Assembly (NCBI RefSeq): GCF_000374365.1
Contig: NZ_KB894151.1
Span: forward strand, 1 to 40,117
Direction of reading: 5' to 3'
From: Bacteroides gallinarum DSM 18171 = JCM 13658
GTDB taxonomy: Bacteria > Bacteroidota > Bacteroidia > Bacteroidales > Bacteroidaceae
DNA length: 40,117 nucleotides
This document shows, piece by piece, positions 26,727-34,593 of the stretch; position 1 is the first letter of the stretch; each line of letters starts with the position of its first letter. Position numbers and translations under genes: made by a program. The notes beneath the pieces are model-generated. The model worked only from the letters and a program-made list of their open reading frames with translations, did no database searches and had not been told where the DNA came from.

Positions 26727-26917
26727 TTTATTGTTCGTTTCGATAAGAAGAATAATATATACATGCAATGAAGATGCGGACTATTGTAGGAAATAGAGCA
26801 AACCCGCATCAACTCTAACGATTTGTTTATCAACTGTGATATGTCAAAACAAACGGAATAATGAAAAATATTTATTATGAGTTGGGCTTATATTGCGGTT
26901 GTTCTTTATTTTTTCAT

Positions 26918-26942
26918 TACTTTTGTCACGTTTGTTACAAAC
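26918..26942 (+). promoter_or_regulatory. Promoter and palindrome of the YecH-like gene
   Basis: TACTTTTG (26918-26925) is a -7 match. It is followed within 5 nt by the odd palindrome GTTTGT-T-ACAAAC (26930-26942), placed near the predicted transcription start. A regulator binding there would block transcription. No clear -33 element is seen. Confidence 0.45.
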
Positions 26943-26980
26943 TCGTTTTGTTTGTTGCGTTATCTTTATAAGAAAAAATT

Positions 26981-27214
26981 ATGGAACAGTTACATGCTCA
27001 TGAAGTCCTTCATATGATGGAAGGAAACAGTTATACGGAATTGTCGCTGAAAGAGGCGATTATTCGTAAGTTCGGTAAAGAACAACGATTTTATGCTTGT
27101 TCGGCAGATAATATGGATATTGATACCCTAATCGAGTTTCTTAAAATGAAAGGTAAATTTATGCCTGCCGGCGACGGATTTACGGTAGATGTTACCAAGG
27201 TCTGCAATCATTGA
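26981..27214 (+). CDS. YecH-like (DUF2492) small metal-binding-type protein
   Basis: The 77-residue cytoplasmic protein closely follows the YecH pattern: HAHEVLHMMEG at the N-terminus, SLKEAIIRKFG, RFYACSADNM, LIEFLKMKGKFMP, and a C-terminal CNH. The conserved His, Cys and terminal Cys-x-His residues suggest metal binding. The exact role of the family is not established. It is a single-gene unit with its own promoter and a strong terminator. Confidence 0.85.
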   Translation: MEQLHAHEVLHMMEGNSYTELSLKEAIIRKFGKEQRFYACSADNMDIDTLIEFLKMKGKFMPAGDGFTVDVTKVCNH

Positions 27215-27262
27215 CTTTTTTTATCCTGGATATTCTTTCAGTTCCGAGATGAATATATTTGT

Positions 27263-27314
27263 ATTTGGCATAAGAAATATTTGTATCTATATTTCTTATG
27301 CCAAATGTTTTTTT
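27263..27314 (+). terminator. Terminator of the YecH-like gene
   Basis: Perfect 18-bp stem (27263-27280 with 27289-27306) with an 8-nt loop, followed by G and seven T's. The AT-rich stem starts 49 nt after the stop codon. Confidence 0.88.
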
Positions 27315-27341
27315 GGAGGGGACTTTTAATTCAGCTTATAA

Positions 27342-27364
27342 ATACCGGTTTTTAAGATACCGGT
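27342..27364. repeat. Direct repeat ATACCGGT, possible operator
   Basis: ATACCGGT occurs at 27342-27349 and 27357-27364, separated by 7 nt; each copy contains the palindrome ACCGGT. It lies about 80 nt upstream of the -7 element of the regulator gene, where an AraC-type activator could bind. Confidence 0.5.
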
Positions 27365-27432
27365 AGTCTTTGAAATTTACGTATTGATAGTTATTACCCA
27401 TATATTTTGACGATTTATACCCAGTTCGTAAA

Positions 27433-27452
27433 GCCTATAAGGCCTATATTTG
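27433..27452 (+). promoter_or_regulatory. Promoter of the AraC-type regulator, with overlapping direct repeat
   Basis: TATATTTG (27445-27452) matches the -7 consensus. GCCTATA occurs twice in the same place (near 27433-27439 and 27442-27448, 9 nt apart), so the second copy overlaps the -7 element. No TTTG is found 19-21 nt upstream. Confidence 0.5.
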
Positions 27453-27545
27453 CATTAAAATTGAGTAAAGGAAACAGCATCTCAGAATGTAAATGTATAG
27501 AGATTATTCCAACATAAAAACGAACCAATTTAAATCTGCAAATAT

Positions 27546-29342
27546 ATGATTTTAATAAACATGCCTTTGTGCTCGAACCTGCAGAATACACTTTTATGTA
27601 AAAGCTATTTATCGACTATCCTGCTGCCCGGACGTTCCGATGAATTTGCTTATTTAACAGATGAACATCAGGCGGCTGATATTATGCCCACCAATATATG
27701 GCATATACTGCTGATATATCCGGTTGAAAGTTGCTTGATAGCCTTACTCGTTTGCTTATTGATATACTTCTATATCATTTACAACGGACAGTTGCTTGCC
27801 CGCGAGAAACTCCAGCTTACCTTCAGCTTAGTCCATAGAACACAGACCTCATTGGCATTGATGCGTAACCAACTGGACGAGATTATCACCGCCAGCCTTC
27901 CTGAAAGAACCTCTGAAAAGGTAAAATTAGCGATAGAATACAATAATCATGTAATCGATTCTTTCCAAAATATCGTAACCCTGTATAAAATCAAGGCAAA
28001 TACCGCCCCTCAATTATCGATAACGGAATTAGAGCTTTATACATACATCATTTCGATTATCCAGCAATGCCGTGTATATGCCAACACGCACCATGTACAA
28101 CTCAAAATCGATAAATGCCTGGACTATATCAACTGCAGGATAAATGAAACGATTATGACTGCCGCCATTCAACACCTGTTATATAGAATGATTGAATTCA
28201 CTACACCCAATAATTGCATAAACATTACCATATCGCATTTTACCGGTCATTGGAAGCTCAGTATCAGCAGTTGCATAAAATCGGGAAGCAATGTACAGAA
28301 ACTGACTACTTTCATTTCCGCATTATTGTCTGTGTACAGCCACGGCAAACTGCGGGTCGTGAAAAAGATAATCCGCCTGCACGGAGGGAAGATTACATGC
28401 AGCAACCATAGGGACAGGCTTACCTTCATAATCATGGTTCCTATAAATCACCGTTCGCTGGTTACCAAATTGCCCGAAGCGGAATTTTCTAAAATCCGGA
28501 AAGATGAAAACCACTTTTGCGATACTGCGGCGGCCAACGGTTCGGCATGCAGTTCGAGGATAAATGGAAATCCGCATGTACTGCTGTTGATGACCGACAA
28601 GAAGTTCAGCACCTACCTGAACAAGACATTTTCCGGCATATTCCAGATAACCGTTCTCGAAAACCCCGAGTCGGTTTTCAATATCTCCATTCATCGTAAT
28701 CCCGATATAATCATCGTAGACGAGTATGTCGACGGAATGGACGGAGACGAACTCTGCTATAAGATAAAATCGGATAAGACCACGGCTAACATTCCCGTCA
28801 TTCTTTTAATAAATTCGGACGATAACGAAAGCTACCTGTCGCACATTCACAGCAGGGCAGACAGGTTGGAACTGAGGATGATAAATATTTATAAGCTCAG
28901 GGTCGATATAAGCATGCTGATAGACAATCACATAGCCCGCCGCGAACGGGTCAAGCAATTCCTTGTGGATAACTCTTATACGGTTCTGCCCAAAACAGCC
29001 CGAAAGGACGACGGCTCCCAGGATTTTATGAATAAAGTCCAGGATTTATTGGAGAAAAACCTTTTCACAGAAAAATACACGGTAGACATGCTCAGCATGG
29101 ACATGGGAATGTGCCGTACCGCTTTCTTCAATAAGATGAAAGAAATCACCGGCAAGCCTCCTACCGACTATATGTTCTCTTTCAAGATGAACAGAGCTAA
29201 AGAACTGCTGCTGACCCAGCAGTACAGCATTACCGAAATTGCCACAATGCTGGGATATTGCGATGCCAAGTACTTCGGAAGGAAATTCAAGGACTTCTAT
29301 CATGTTTGCCCCACTAAATACCTTGAGGGCATAACAGGGTAG
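27546..29342 (+). CDS. Short hybrid two-component-like membrane regulator with AraC-type DNA-binding domain
   Basis: The 598-residue protein has one membrane span (about 54-78), a dimerisation/phosphoacceptor-like helix with H97 in SLVHRTQTSL, and a degenerate HATPase region (about 200-300; RLHGGKI is kept, but the N-box Asn and the DxGxG motif are not recognisable). A receiver-like domain follows (about 343-460; D392 kept, one acidic residue at D351, the Thr/Ser and Lys positions changed). An intact AraC helix-turn-helix closes the chain (about 494-595). This is the order of Bacteroides hybrid two-component systems, but without the large periplasmic propeller sensor. It may act as a phosphorylation-independent regulator. 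Targets are unknown; the ATP synthase operon starts 356 nt downstream. The gene is more AT-rich than its neighbours. Confidence 0.85.
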   Translation: MILINMPLCSNLQNTLLCKSYLSTILLPGRSDEFAYLTDEHQAADIMPTNIWHILLIYPVESCLIALLVCLLIYFYIIYNGQLLAREKLQLTFSLVHRTQTSLALMRNQLDEIITASLPERTSEKVKLAIEYNNHVIDSFQNIVTLYKIKANTAPQLSITELELYTYIISIIQQCRVYANTHHVQLKIDKCLDYINCRINETIMTAAIQHLLYRMIEFTTPNNCINITISHFTGHWKLSISSCIKSGSNVQKLTTFISALLSVYSHGKLRVVKKIIRLHGGKITCSNHRDRLTFIIMVPINHRSLVTKLPEAEFSKIRKDENHFCDTAAANGSACSSRINGNPHVLLLMTDKKFSTYLNKTFSGIFQITVLENPESVFNISIHRNPDIIIVDEYVDGMDGDELCYKIKSDKTTANIPVILLINSDDNESYLSHIHSRADRLELRMINIYKLRVDISMLIDNHIARRERVKQFLVDNSYTVLPKTARKDDGSQDFMNKVQDLLEKNLFTEKYTVDMLSMDMGMCRTAFFNKMKEITGKPPTDYMFSFKMNRAKELLLTQQYSITEIATMLGYCDAKYFGRKFKDFYHVCPTKYLEGITG

Positions 29343-29698
29343 ATACATACGGGTAAGGGGCATAACCGGCCGCTTCCGCGATTAGGTGCATTGTTAATTG
29401 TTAATCAACGTTATCATATGCGAATCAAACTGTTCTTATTGTAGTATAAAACGTTCAAAATCGTATAATTTATAGAAAAAAAGCTTCCAAGGAGAACAAT
29501 TAAACGTGATTTGTTTATACATTTGCGAAGTTGTTTATATAACTATTCTGGATGAACAAACAGCCGGATGCAAATGTTGAAAATACAAGGTGAATTCGAG
29601 TGATGAAACACGCGGCACGGCTGATGTGAAGGTTACACGCGACGGCTTACAACTTTACTGGATAATAATTAAGAAAACAGAATATAAAAAGATTGCTT
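29343..29698. other. 356-nt region upstream of the ATP synthase operon
   Basis: It holds a short AT repeat (GTTAATTGTTAATC near 29394), the operon promoter candidate at 29518-29525, and a leader of about 165 nt. The leader contains an imperfect direct repeat (29607-29621 and 29634-29646) and a 13-codon open frame (29551-29592). No full gene is seen. Confidence 0.6.
29518..29525 (+). promoter_or_regulatory. Candidate -7 element of the ATP synthase operon
   Basis: TACATTTG matches TAnnTTTG. No TTTG lies at the expected distance upstream. It would give a leader of about 165 nt before atpD. Confidence 0.5.
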
Positions 29699-31219
29699 AT
29701 GTCACAGATTGTCGGACATATCTCTCAGGTTATCGGACCTGTTGTAGACGTCTATTTTGAGGGTACAGAGGCAGAACTGATGCTGCCGAGCATTCACGAC
29801 GCACTGGAAATAAAGAAGAATCACGGTAAAAGACTGATTGTGGAAGTACAGCAGCATATCGGCGAGAACACCGTGCGGACCGTAGCTATGGATAGTACGG
29901 ACGGACTGCAAAGAGGTATGAAAGTTTACCCGTTGGGCGGACCGATTACCATGCCGATAGGAGAGCAGATTAAAGGCCGTTTAATGAACGTCGTAGGCGA
30001 CTCTATCGACGGAATGAAAGAGTTAGACCGCACCGGCGCCTATCCCATTCACCGCGAACCGCCTAAATTCGAAGATTTGACTACCGTACAAGAGGTACTC
30101 TATACGGGTATCAAGGTTATCGACCTGCTGGAACCATACAGCAAGGGCGGTAAAATCGGTTTGTTCGGCGGCGCCGGTGTAGGTAAGACCGTGCTTATCC
30201 AGGAGTTAATCAATAACATCGCCAAGAAGCAAAACGGCTTCTCCGTATTTGCCGGAGTAGGAGAGCGTACCCGTGAAGGCAACGACCTGTTGCGGGAAAT
30301 GATTGAATCCGGCGTTATCCGTTATGGCGAAGAATTCAAGAAAAGTATGGAAGAAGGCCATTGGGACCTTTCCAAAGTAGATTATAACGAAGTCGCCAAG
30401 TCCCAGGTATCCCTGATATTCGGACAGATGAACGAACCGCCGGGTGCGCGCCAGTCCGTAGCCTTATCCGGTTTGACGGTTGCCGAGTCTTTCCGCGATA
30501 TGGGCTCCGAGTCGGACGGTCCGCGCGATATATTGTTTTTCATCGATAATATATTCCGTTTCACCCAGGCAGGCTCCGAAGTATCCGCATTGTTGGGACG
30601 TATGCCTTCGGCGGTAGGCTACCAGCCGACCCTGGCAACCGAAATGGGTGCCATGCAGGAGCGTATCACTTCTACGCGCAACGGCTCTATCACTTCCGTG
30701 CAAGCTGTCTATGTACCGGCCGACGACTTGACCGACCCTGCTCCCGCCACGACCTTTACGCACCTGGACGCCACGACGGTATTGAGCCGTAAGATTACCG
30801 AGCTCGGTATCTATCCGGCCGTAGACCCGTTGGAATCCACCTCGCGTATCCTCGACCCGCACATCGTAGGGCAAGAACACTACGAGGTGGCGCAGCGCGT
30901 AAAGCAAATCCTCCAGCGCAATAAAGAATTACAGGATATTATCTCAATCCTCGGTATGGAAGAACTTTCGGATGCCGACCGCACACTGGTAAACCGTGCA
31001 CGCCGCGTACAGCGTTTCCTGTCGCAGCCTTTTGCCGTTGCCGAGCAGTTTACCGGAGTTCCCGGTACGATGGTTTCCATAGAAGATACTATCAAAGGCT
31101 TTAAGATGATATTGGACGGCGAGGTAGACTACCTGCCCGAACCGGCTTTCCTGAATGTCGGAACTATCGAAGAAGCGATAGAGAAAGGCAAGAAGCTGCT
31201 GGAACAGGCAAAGAAGTAA
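29699..31219 (+). CDS. atpD: F1Fo ATP synthase subunit beta
   Basis: The beta subunit carries the catalytic sites of F1. The protein starts MSQIVGHISQVIGPVVDVYF; ATG at 29699 is preferred to the in-frame TTG at 29693, giving 506 residues. Walker A GGAGVGKT is at 157-164, followed by VFAGVGERTREGNDL, LFFIDNIFRFTQAGSEVSALLGRMPSAVGYQPTL-type sequence and the DTPP-region analogue VPADDLTDPAPATTF. It opens the operon D-C-I like-B-E-F-H-A-G, the order typical of Bacteroidetes, in which the F1 genes are split between the two ends. Confidence 0.98.
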   Translation: MSQIVGHISQVIGPVVDVYFEGTEAELMLPSIHDALEIKKNHGKRLIVEVQQHIGENTVRTVAMDSTDGLQRGMKVYPLGGPITMPIGEQIKGRLMNVVGDSIDGMKELDRTGAYPIHREPPKFEDLTTVQEVLYTGIKVIDLLEPYSKGGKIGLFGGAGVGKTVLIQELINNIAKKQNGFSVFAGVGERTREGNDLLREMIESGVIRYGEEFKKSMEEGHWDLSKVDYNEVAKSQVSLIFGQMNEPPGARQSVALSGLTVAESFRDMGSESDGPRDILFFIDNIFRFTQAGSEVSALLGRMPSAVGYQPTLATEMGAMQERITSTRNGSITSVQAVYVPADDLTDPAPATTFTHLDATTVLSRKITELGIYPAVDPLESTSRILDPHIVGQEHYEVAQRVKQILQRNKELQDIISILGMEELSDADRTLVNRARRVQRFLSQPFAVAEQFTGVPGTMVSIEDTIKGFKMILDGEVDYLPEPAFLNVGTIEEAIEKGKKLLEQAKK

Positions 31220-31250
31220 TATAGTTTTTATCAATCAATTGGTCGAGGAA

Positions 31251-31496
31251 ATGAAAGGACTGCATTTGGATATTGTATCGCCGGACAAAGAAATCTTCCG
31301 TGGCGAGGTAGACAGCGTAACACTGCCGGGTACACTCGGCTCGTTTACCGTTTTGCCGCGGCATGCACCTATCGTGTCGTCGCTGAAAGCAGGCACACTG
31401 GCATATGTAACAAAAGACGGCGAAGAACATATACAGGATATTCAGGGCGGTTTTGTGGAGATGAATGAAAACACGGTTTCGGTTTGTATAGACTGA
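31251..31496 (+). CDS. atpC: F1Fo ATP synthase subunit epsilon
   Basis: The epsilon subunit belongs to the central stalk and couples rotation to catalysis. The ATG at 31251 gives 81 residues (MKGLHLDIVSPDKEIF); an in-frame TTG at 31239 would add four. Only the N-terminal beta-sandwich domain is present (VDSVTLPGTLGSFTVLPRHAPIV); the C-terminal helical hairpin that inhibits ATP hydrolysis in many bacteria is missing. Short epsilon subunits are common in Bacteroidetes. It lies 31 nt after atpD. Confidence 0.93.
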   Translation: MKGLHLDIVSPDKEIFRGEVDSVTLPGTLGSFTVLPRHAPIVSSLKAGTLAYVTKDGEEHIQDIQGGFVEMNENTVSVCID

Positions 31497-31531
31497 CCTT
31501 CTTTTGATTTTTAACCTTAAATTGAACCGAT

Positions 31532-31957
31532 GTGAGCATTACAAAACGAAACTATTTGTGGCAGGTAGCCCTTTTGACAGTATTGGTAGGCGGTATAGGC
31601 GGCTGGGTATACTATTCCATATTCCCGCACCACTATTTCGGCGGTTATCCGCTGATACCGGTATTCTTCTTCGTTTTCGGCGTGTTTATGATAAACATGG
31701 TCGAAAGCTGCCGTTACCGGATGCCGGAACGGATGTTGCAGATATACCTGCTGATGCGCGTCATGCGGATGATTGCCTCTATCATCGTGATGCTGGTATA
31801 CTGCATCGCGGTACGTGAGGAAGCGAAAGAGTTCCTGCTGACATTTATCGCAAACTATCTGATATATTTGATTTATGACTCCTGGTTCTTCTTCACCTTT
31901 GAAGCGAACCGGAAGCAGAAAAAGAAAATGAAACAAAAAAATGAAAAGATTGTGTAA
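31532..31957 (+). CDS. Small membrane protein in the atp operon (AtpI-like position)
   Basis: The 141-residue protein has about four membrane spans (near 10-30, 40-58, 75-95, 100-120) and a strongly basic C-terminal tail rich in Lys and Gln. It starts at GTG 31532; the only nearby ATG (31530) reads straight into TGA. It overlaps the atpB start by 17 nt, so the two are probably translationally coupled. The location just before atpB is where AtpI, a c-ring assembly factor, occurs in other bacteria. Sequence resemblance to AtpI is not evident, so the role is inferred from context. Confidence 0.8.
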   Translation: MSITKRNYLWQVALLTVLVGGIGGWVYYSIFPHHYFGGYPLIPVFFFVFGVFMINMVESCRYRMPERMLQIYLLMRVMRMIASIIVMLVYCIAVREEAKEFLLTFIANYLIYLIYDSWFFFTFEANRKQKKKMKQKNEKIV

Positions 31958-33098
31958 CATACTGACCGGGGTATTGCTGGCAGCAGGCTTCCTGATGCCT
32001 GCCGCAGTGCATGCCGATAGCATCCCTGTCTCACGGGGCGGGCTTGAAGCAAGCATCGACAGCATAGCCCGACACGGTGAGACGACCTCTGCGGAACAGG
32101 AGGAGAATACGGTGGACGTAAAAGAAATCGTATTCGGCCATATCGGTGATTCGTACGAATGGCACATCACCGATTTCGGAGAAACAAAGGTCATCATCCC
32201 TTTGCCCGTCATCGTATATAGCCATACGACGGGGTGGCATGTCTTCCTTTCCTCCCGCCTGGAAGAAAACGGCGGCAGCTATGAAGGACTCTCCATAGCC
32301 CCGGAAGGCAGCAAGTACGAAGGAAAGCTGGTGGAATACGATGCTGCGGGTAATGAAGTACGTCCGTGGGACATATCCATTACAAAAGTTACGTTGGCAC
32401 TGCTTATCAACAGCGTGCTGCTGCTCGTCATTGTCCTGAGCGTGGCGCGGTGGTATCGCAAACATCCGCAAGGAAGTGCGGCTCCGGGCGGTTTCATCGG
32501 GTTCATGGAAATGTTCATTATGATGGTGAATGACGATATTATAAAGAGCTGTGTAGGGCCGAAGTACCGGAAATTCGCGCCTTACCTGCTGACCGCATTC
32601 TTCTTTATCTTCATCAATAACCTCATGGGGTTGATTCCGGTGTTTCCCGGCGGGGCCAATGTTACCGGCAATATCGCCATTACCATGGTGCTTGCCGTCT
32701 GTACCTTCCTTGCCGTTAATATATTCGGAACCCGGACATACTGGAAAGACATTTTCTGGCCGGATGTACCCTGGTGGCTGAAAGTACCCGTACCGATGAT
32801 GCCGTTCATCGAATTCTTCGGCATCTTCACCAAGCCGTTCGCCCTGATGATTCGTCTTTTTGCCAATATGCTGGCCGGACACATGGCTATGTTGGTGCTT
32901 ACCTGCCTGATATTCATATCGGCAAGCATGGGGCCCGCCCTGAACGGAACATTGACGGTAGCATCGGTACTGTTCAACATCTTTATGAACGCGCTGGAAT
33001 TGCTGGTCGCCTTTATCCAGGCATACGTGTTTACCATGTTGTCGGCAGTATTCATAGGCCTGGCGCAGGAAGAACACAAAGAAGAGGCGGCAAAATGA
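31941..33098 (+). CDS. atpB: F1Fo ATP synthase subunit a
   Basis: Subunit a forms the ion half-channels next to the c-ring. The 385-residue protein is longer than the usual 240-280. It has a signal peptide (about 1-25, ending VHA) and an added polar domain of about 120 residues (about 26-145). The helical core follows, with the essential Arg at R305 in MIRLFANMLAGHM, and ending ELLVAFIQAYVFTMLSAVFIGLA. The N-terminal extension is found in Bacteroidetes. The added domain should face the periplasm. Confidence 0.95.
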   Translation: MKRLCNILTGVLLAAGFLMPAAVHADSIPVSRGGLEASIDSIARHGETTSAEQEENTVDVKEIVFGHIGDSYEWHITDFGETKVIIPLPVIVYSHTTGWHVFLSSRLEENGGSYEGLSIAPEGSKYEGKLVEYDAAGNEVRPWDISITKVTLALLINSVLLLVIVLSVARWYRKHPQGSAAPGGFIGFMEMFIMMVNDDIIKSCVGPKYRKFAPYLLTAFFFIFINNLMGLIPVFPGGANVTGNIAITMVLAVCTFLAVNIFGTRTYWKDIFWPDVPWWLKVPVPMMPFIEFFGIFTKPFALMIRLFANMLAGHMAMLVLTCLIFISASMGPALNGTLTVASVLFNIFMNALELLVAFIQAYVFTMLSAVFIGLAQEEHKEEAAK

Positions 33099-33166
33099 TA
33101 AAGTCGTAAATTGATAAAATCGAGAATATAAACATTAATAGAATAACAATTTAAAAACTGAAAGTT

Positions 33167-33424
33167 ATGTTACTATCTGTATTATTACAAGCTGCAGCAG
33201 CAGGTGTCGGAGTTAGTAAATTGGGTGCAGCCATCGGTGCTGGTTTAGCTGTTATCGGCGCAGGCTTAGGTATCGGTAAAATTGGCGGTTCGGCTATGGA
33301 AGCCATTGCACGCCAGCCGGAAGCATCGGGAGATATCCGTATGAACATGATTATTGCCGCCGCCTTGATTGAAGGTGTCGCTCTGTTGGCAGTCGTTGTG
33401 TGCCTGTTGGTATTCTTCCTCTGA
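33167..33424 (+). CDS. atpE: F1Fo ATP synthase subunit c
   Basis: The 85-residue proteolipid forms the rotating ring. It has two hydrophobic helices joined by the ARQPEASGDIR loop, and the ion-binding carboxylate E69 in the second helix. By alignment on the loop, the Na+ ligands known from Ilyobacter (Q32, S66) correspond here to I36 and G70, which argues for proton coupling. Helix 1 has the Gly-rich AxG pattern (GAGLAVIGAGLGIGK). It lies 68 nt after atpB. Confidence 0.97.
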   Translation: MLLSVLLQAAAAGVGVSKLGAAIGAGLAVIGAGLGIGKIGGSAMEAIARQPEASGDIRMNMIIAAALIEGVALLAVVVCLLVFFL

Positions 33425-33477
33425 TGCACGCTTCTTTTAAGTCATTGATTTTTAAATCTTAATTTAGGAATAAAATT

Positions 33478-33978
33478 ATGTCATTGTTATTACCTGATAG
33501 TGGTCTGCTGTTCTGGATGCTCCTTTCGTTCGGCGTGGTCTTCGTGATATTGGCGAAGTACGGCTTTCCCGTCATTACTAAAATGGTGGAAGACCGTAGA
33601 GCCTATATAGACCAGTCGCTGGAAGTGGCACGTCAGGCAAACGCCCAGCTCGCCAAGCTGAAAGAGGAGAGCGAGGCGATGATTGCCGCTGCGAACAAGG
33701 AGCAGGGACGCATCATGCGGGAAGCCATGCACGAACGCGACAAGATTATCGTCGAGGCGCGTAAACATGCGGAAGCCGTTGCGCAGAAAGAACTGGACGA
33801 TGTGAAACAGCAGATTCAGCAAGAGAAAGAAGAGGCCATTCGCGATATTCGCCGCCAGGTTGCTGTACTATCGGTAGATATTGCGGAGAAGATAATCCGT
33901 CGCAATCTGGACAAAGAGCATGAACAAATGGAAATGATAGACCGCATGCTGGACGAAATGCTGAATAGAAAAAATTAA
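33478..33978 (+). CDS. atpF: F1Fo ATP synthase subunit b
   Basis: Subunit b is the peripheral stalk. The 166-residue protein has one N-terminal membrane span (about 7-27) and then a long charged coiled-coil (about 30-160; Glu/Lys/Gln-rich, for example LAKLKEESEAMIAAANKEQG). This matches the family in length and layout. It lies between atpE and atpH in the operon. Confidence 0.96.
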   Translation: MSLLLPDSGLLFWMLLSFGVVFVILAKYGFPVITKMVEDRRAYIDQSLEVARQANAQLAKLKEESEAMIAAANKEQGRIMREAMHERDKIIVEARKHAEAVAQKELDDVKQQIQQEKEEAIRDIRRQVAVLSVDIAEKIIRRNLDKEHEQMEMIDRMLDEMLNRKN

Positions 33979-34032
33979 GACCGAGATAGCCGGAACCTGA
34001 TTTTTTAATCTTCAATTTTTAATTTGATAGGA

Positions 34033-34593
34033 ATGGATATAGGAATTATTTCGATGCGATATGCAAAAGCGCTCATGGAATATGCCAAAAGCACGGGTAC
34101 GGAAGACCGGCTGTATGCGGAGATGCGCATGCTGAGCCGGAGTTTCGAGAAACACCCCGACCTGCGTACGGCATTGGAGAACCCGATACTGCCGGTACAG
34201 GAGAAATTCTCGCTTATCTGTACCGCAGCCGTAGGCGAGGTTCCTGCGGAATGCGAGCTGACCCGCTTCGTTGCGCTGGTGCTGAAGAACAGGCGTGAGG
34301 CATTTTTGCAATACATCTGCCTGGGCTTTCTGGAGTTATACAGAAAGAGCCGGCACATCGGTGTTGCAAAGCTGACGACCGCCGTACCCGTAAGCCATGA
34401 AATCGGGGAACGTATCCGGAATAGCGCCTCCCATTTGCTGCATGCCACAATGGAGTTGCAGACGGAGGTAGACCCTTCTATCGAGGGCGGGTTCATATTC
34501 GACATCAATGATTTCCGCCTGGATGCCAGCATTGCCACCCAGTTGAAGCGGGTGAAACAACAGTTCATCGACAAAAACAGAAGAATCGTCTGA
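34033..34593 (+). CDS. atpH: F1Fo ATP synthase subunit delta
   Basis: Subunit delta (OSCP) joins the peripheral stalk to the top of F1. The protein starts MDIGIISMRYAKALMEYAK; the ATG at 34033 is preferred to an in-frame TTG at 34024, giving 186 residues. The conserved C-terminal segment (VDPSIEGGFIFDINDFRLDAS) is present. It lies 54 nt after atpF, and the following gap to atpA (140 nt) is the longest in the operon. Confidence 0.95.
   Translation: MDIGIISMRYAKALMEYAKSTGTEDRLYAEMRMLSRSFEKHPDLRTALENPILPVQEKFSLICTAAVGEVPAECELTRFVALVLKNRREAFLQYICLGFLELYRKSRHIGVAKLTTAVPVSHEIGERIRNSASHLLHATMELQTEVDPSIEGGFIFDINDFRLDASIATQLKRVKQQFIDKNRRIV

Larger units (their letters stand above)
26498..26980. other. 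483-nt intergenic region downstream of galE
   Basis: It holds two terminator-like hairpins (26533-26562 and 26692-26726), a 7-bp stem (GATGCGG/CCGCATC) near 26771-26809, and the promoter and palindrome of the YecH-like gene. Only very short open frames (11-16 codons) are present, none convincing. Confidence 0.6.
27215..27545. other. 331-nt intergenic region between the YecH-like gene and the AraC-type regulator
   Basis: It holds the YecH-gene terminator (27263-27314), a direct repeat of ATACCGGT, a direct repeat of GCCTATA overlapping a -7 element, and a leader of about 85 nt. No gene is visible. Confidence 0.6.

Noticed and set aside
29590..29760. A frame of about 57 codons with GTG starts running from the atp leader into atpD
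   Set aside because: It has no ATG start, overlaps atpD out of frame, and its protein-like stretch is short enough to be chance.
33167..33424. Sodium-type c-subunit
   Set aside because: The Gln and Ser/Thr ligands that define Na+ binding are replaced by I36 and G70.
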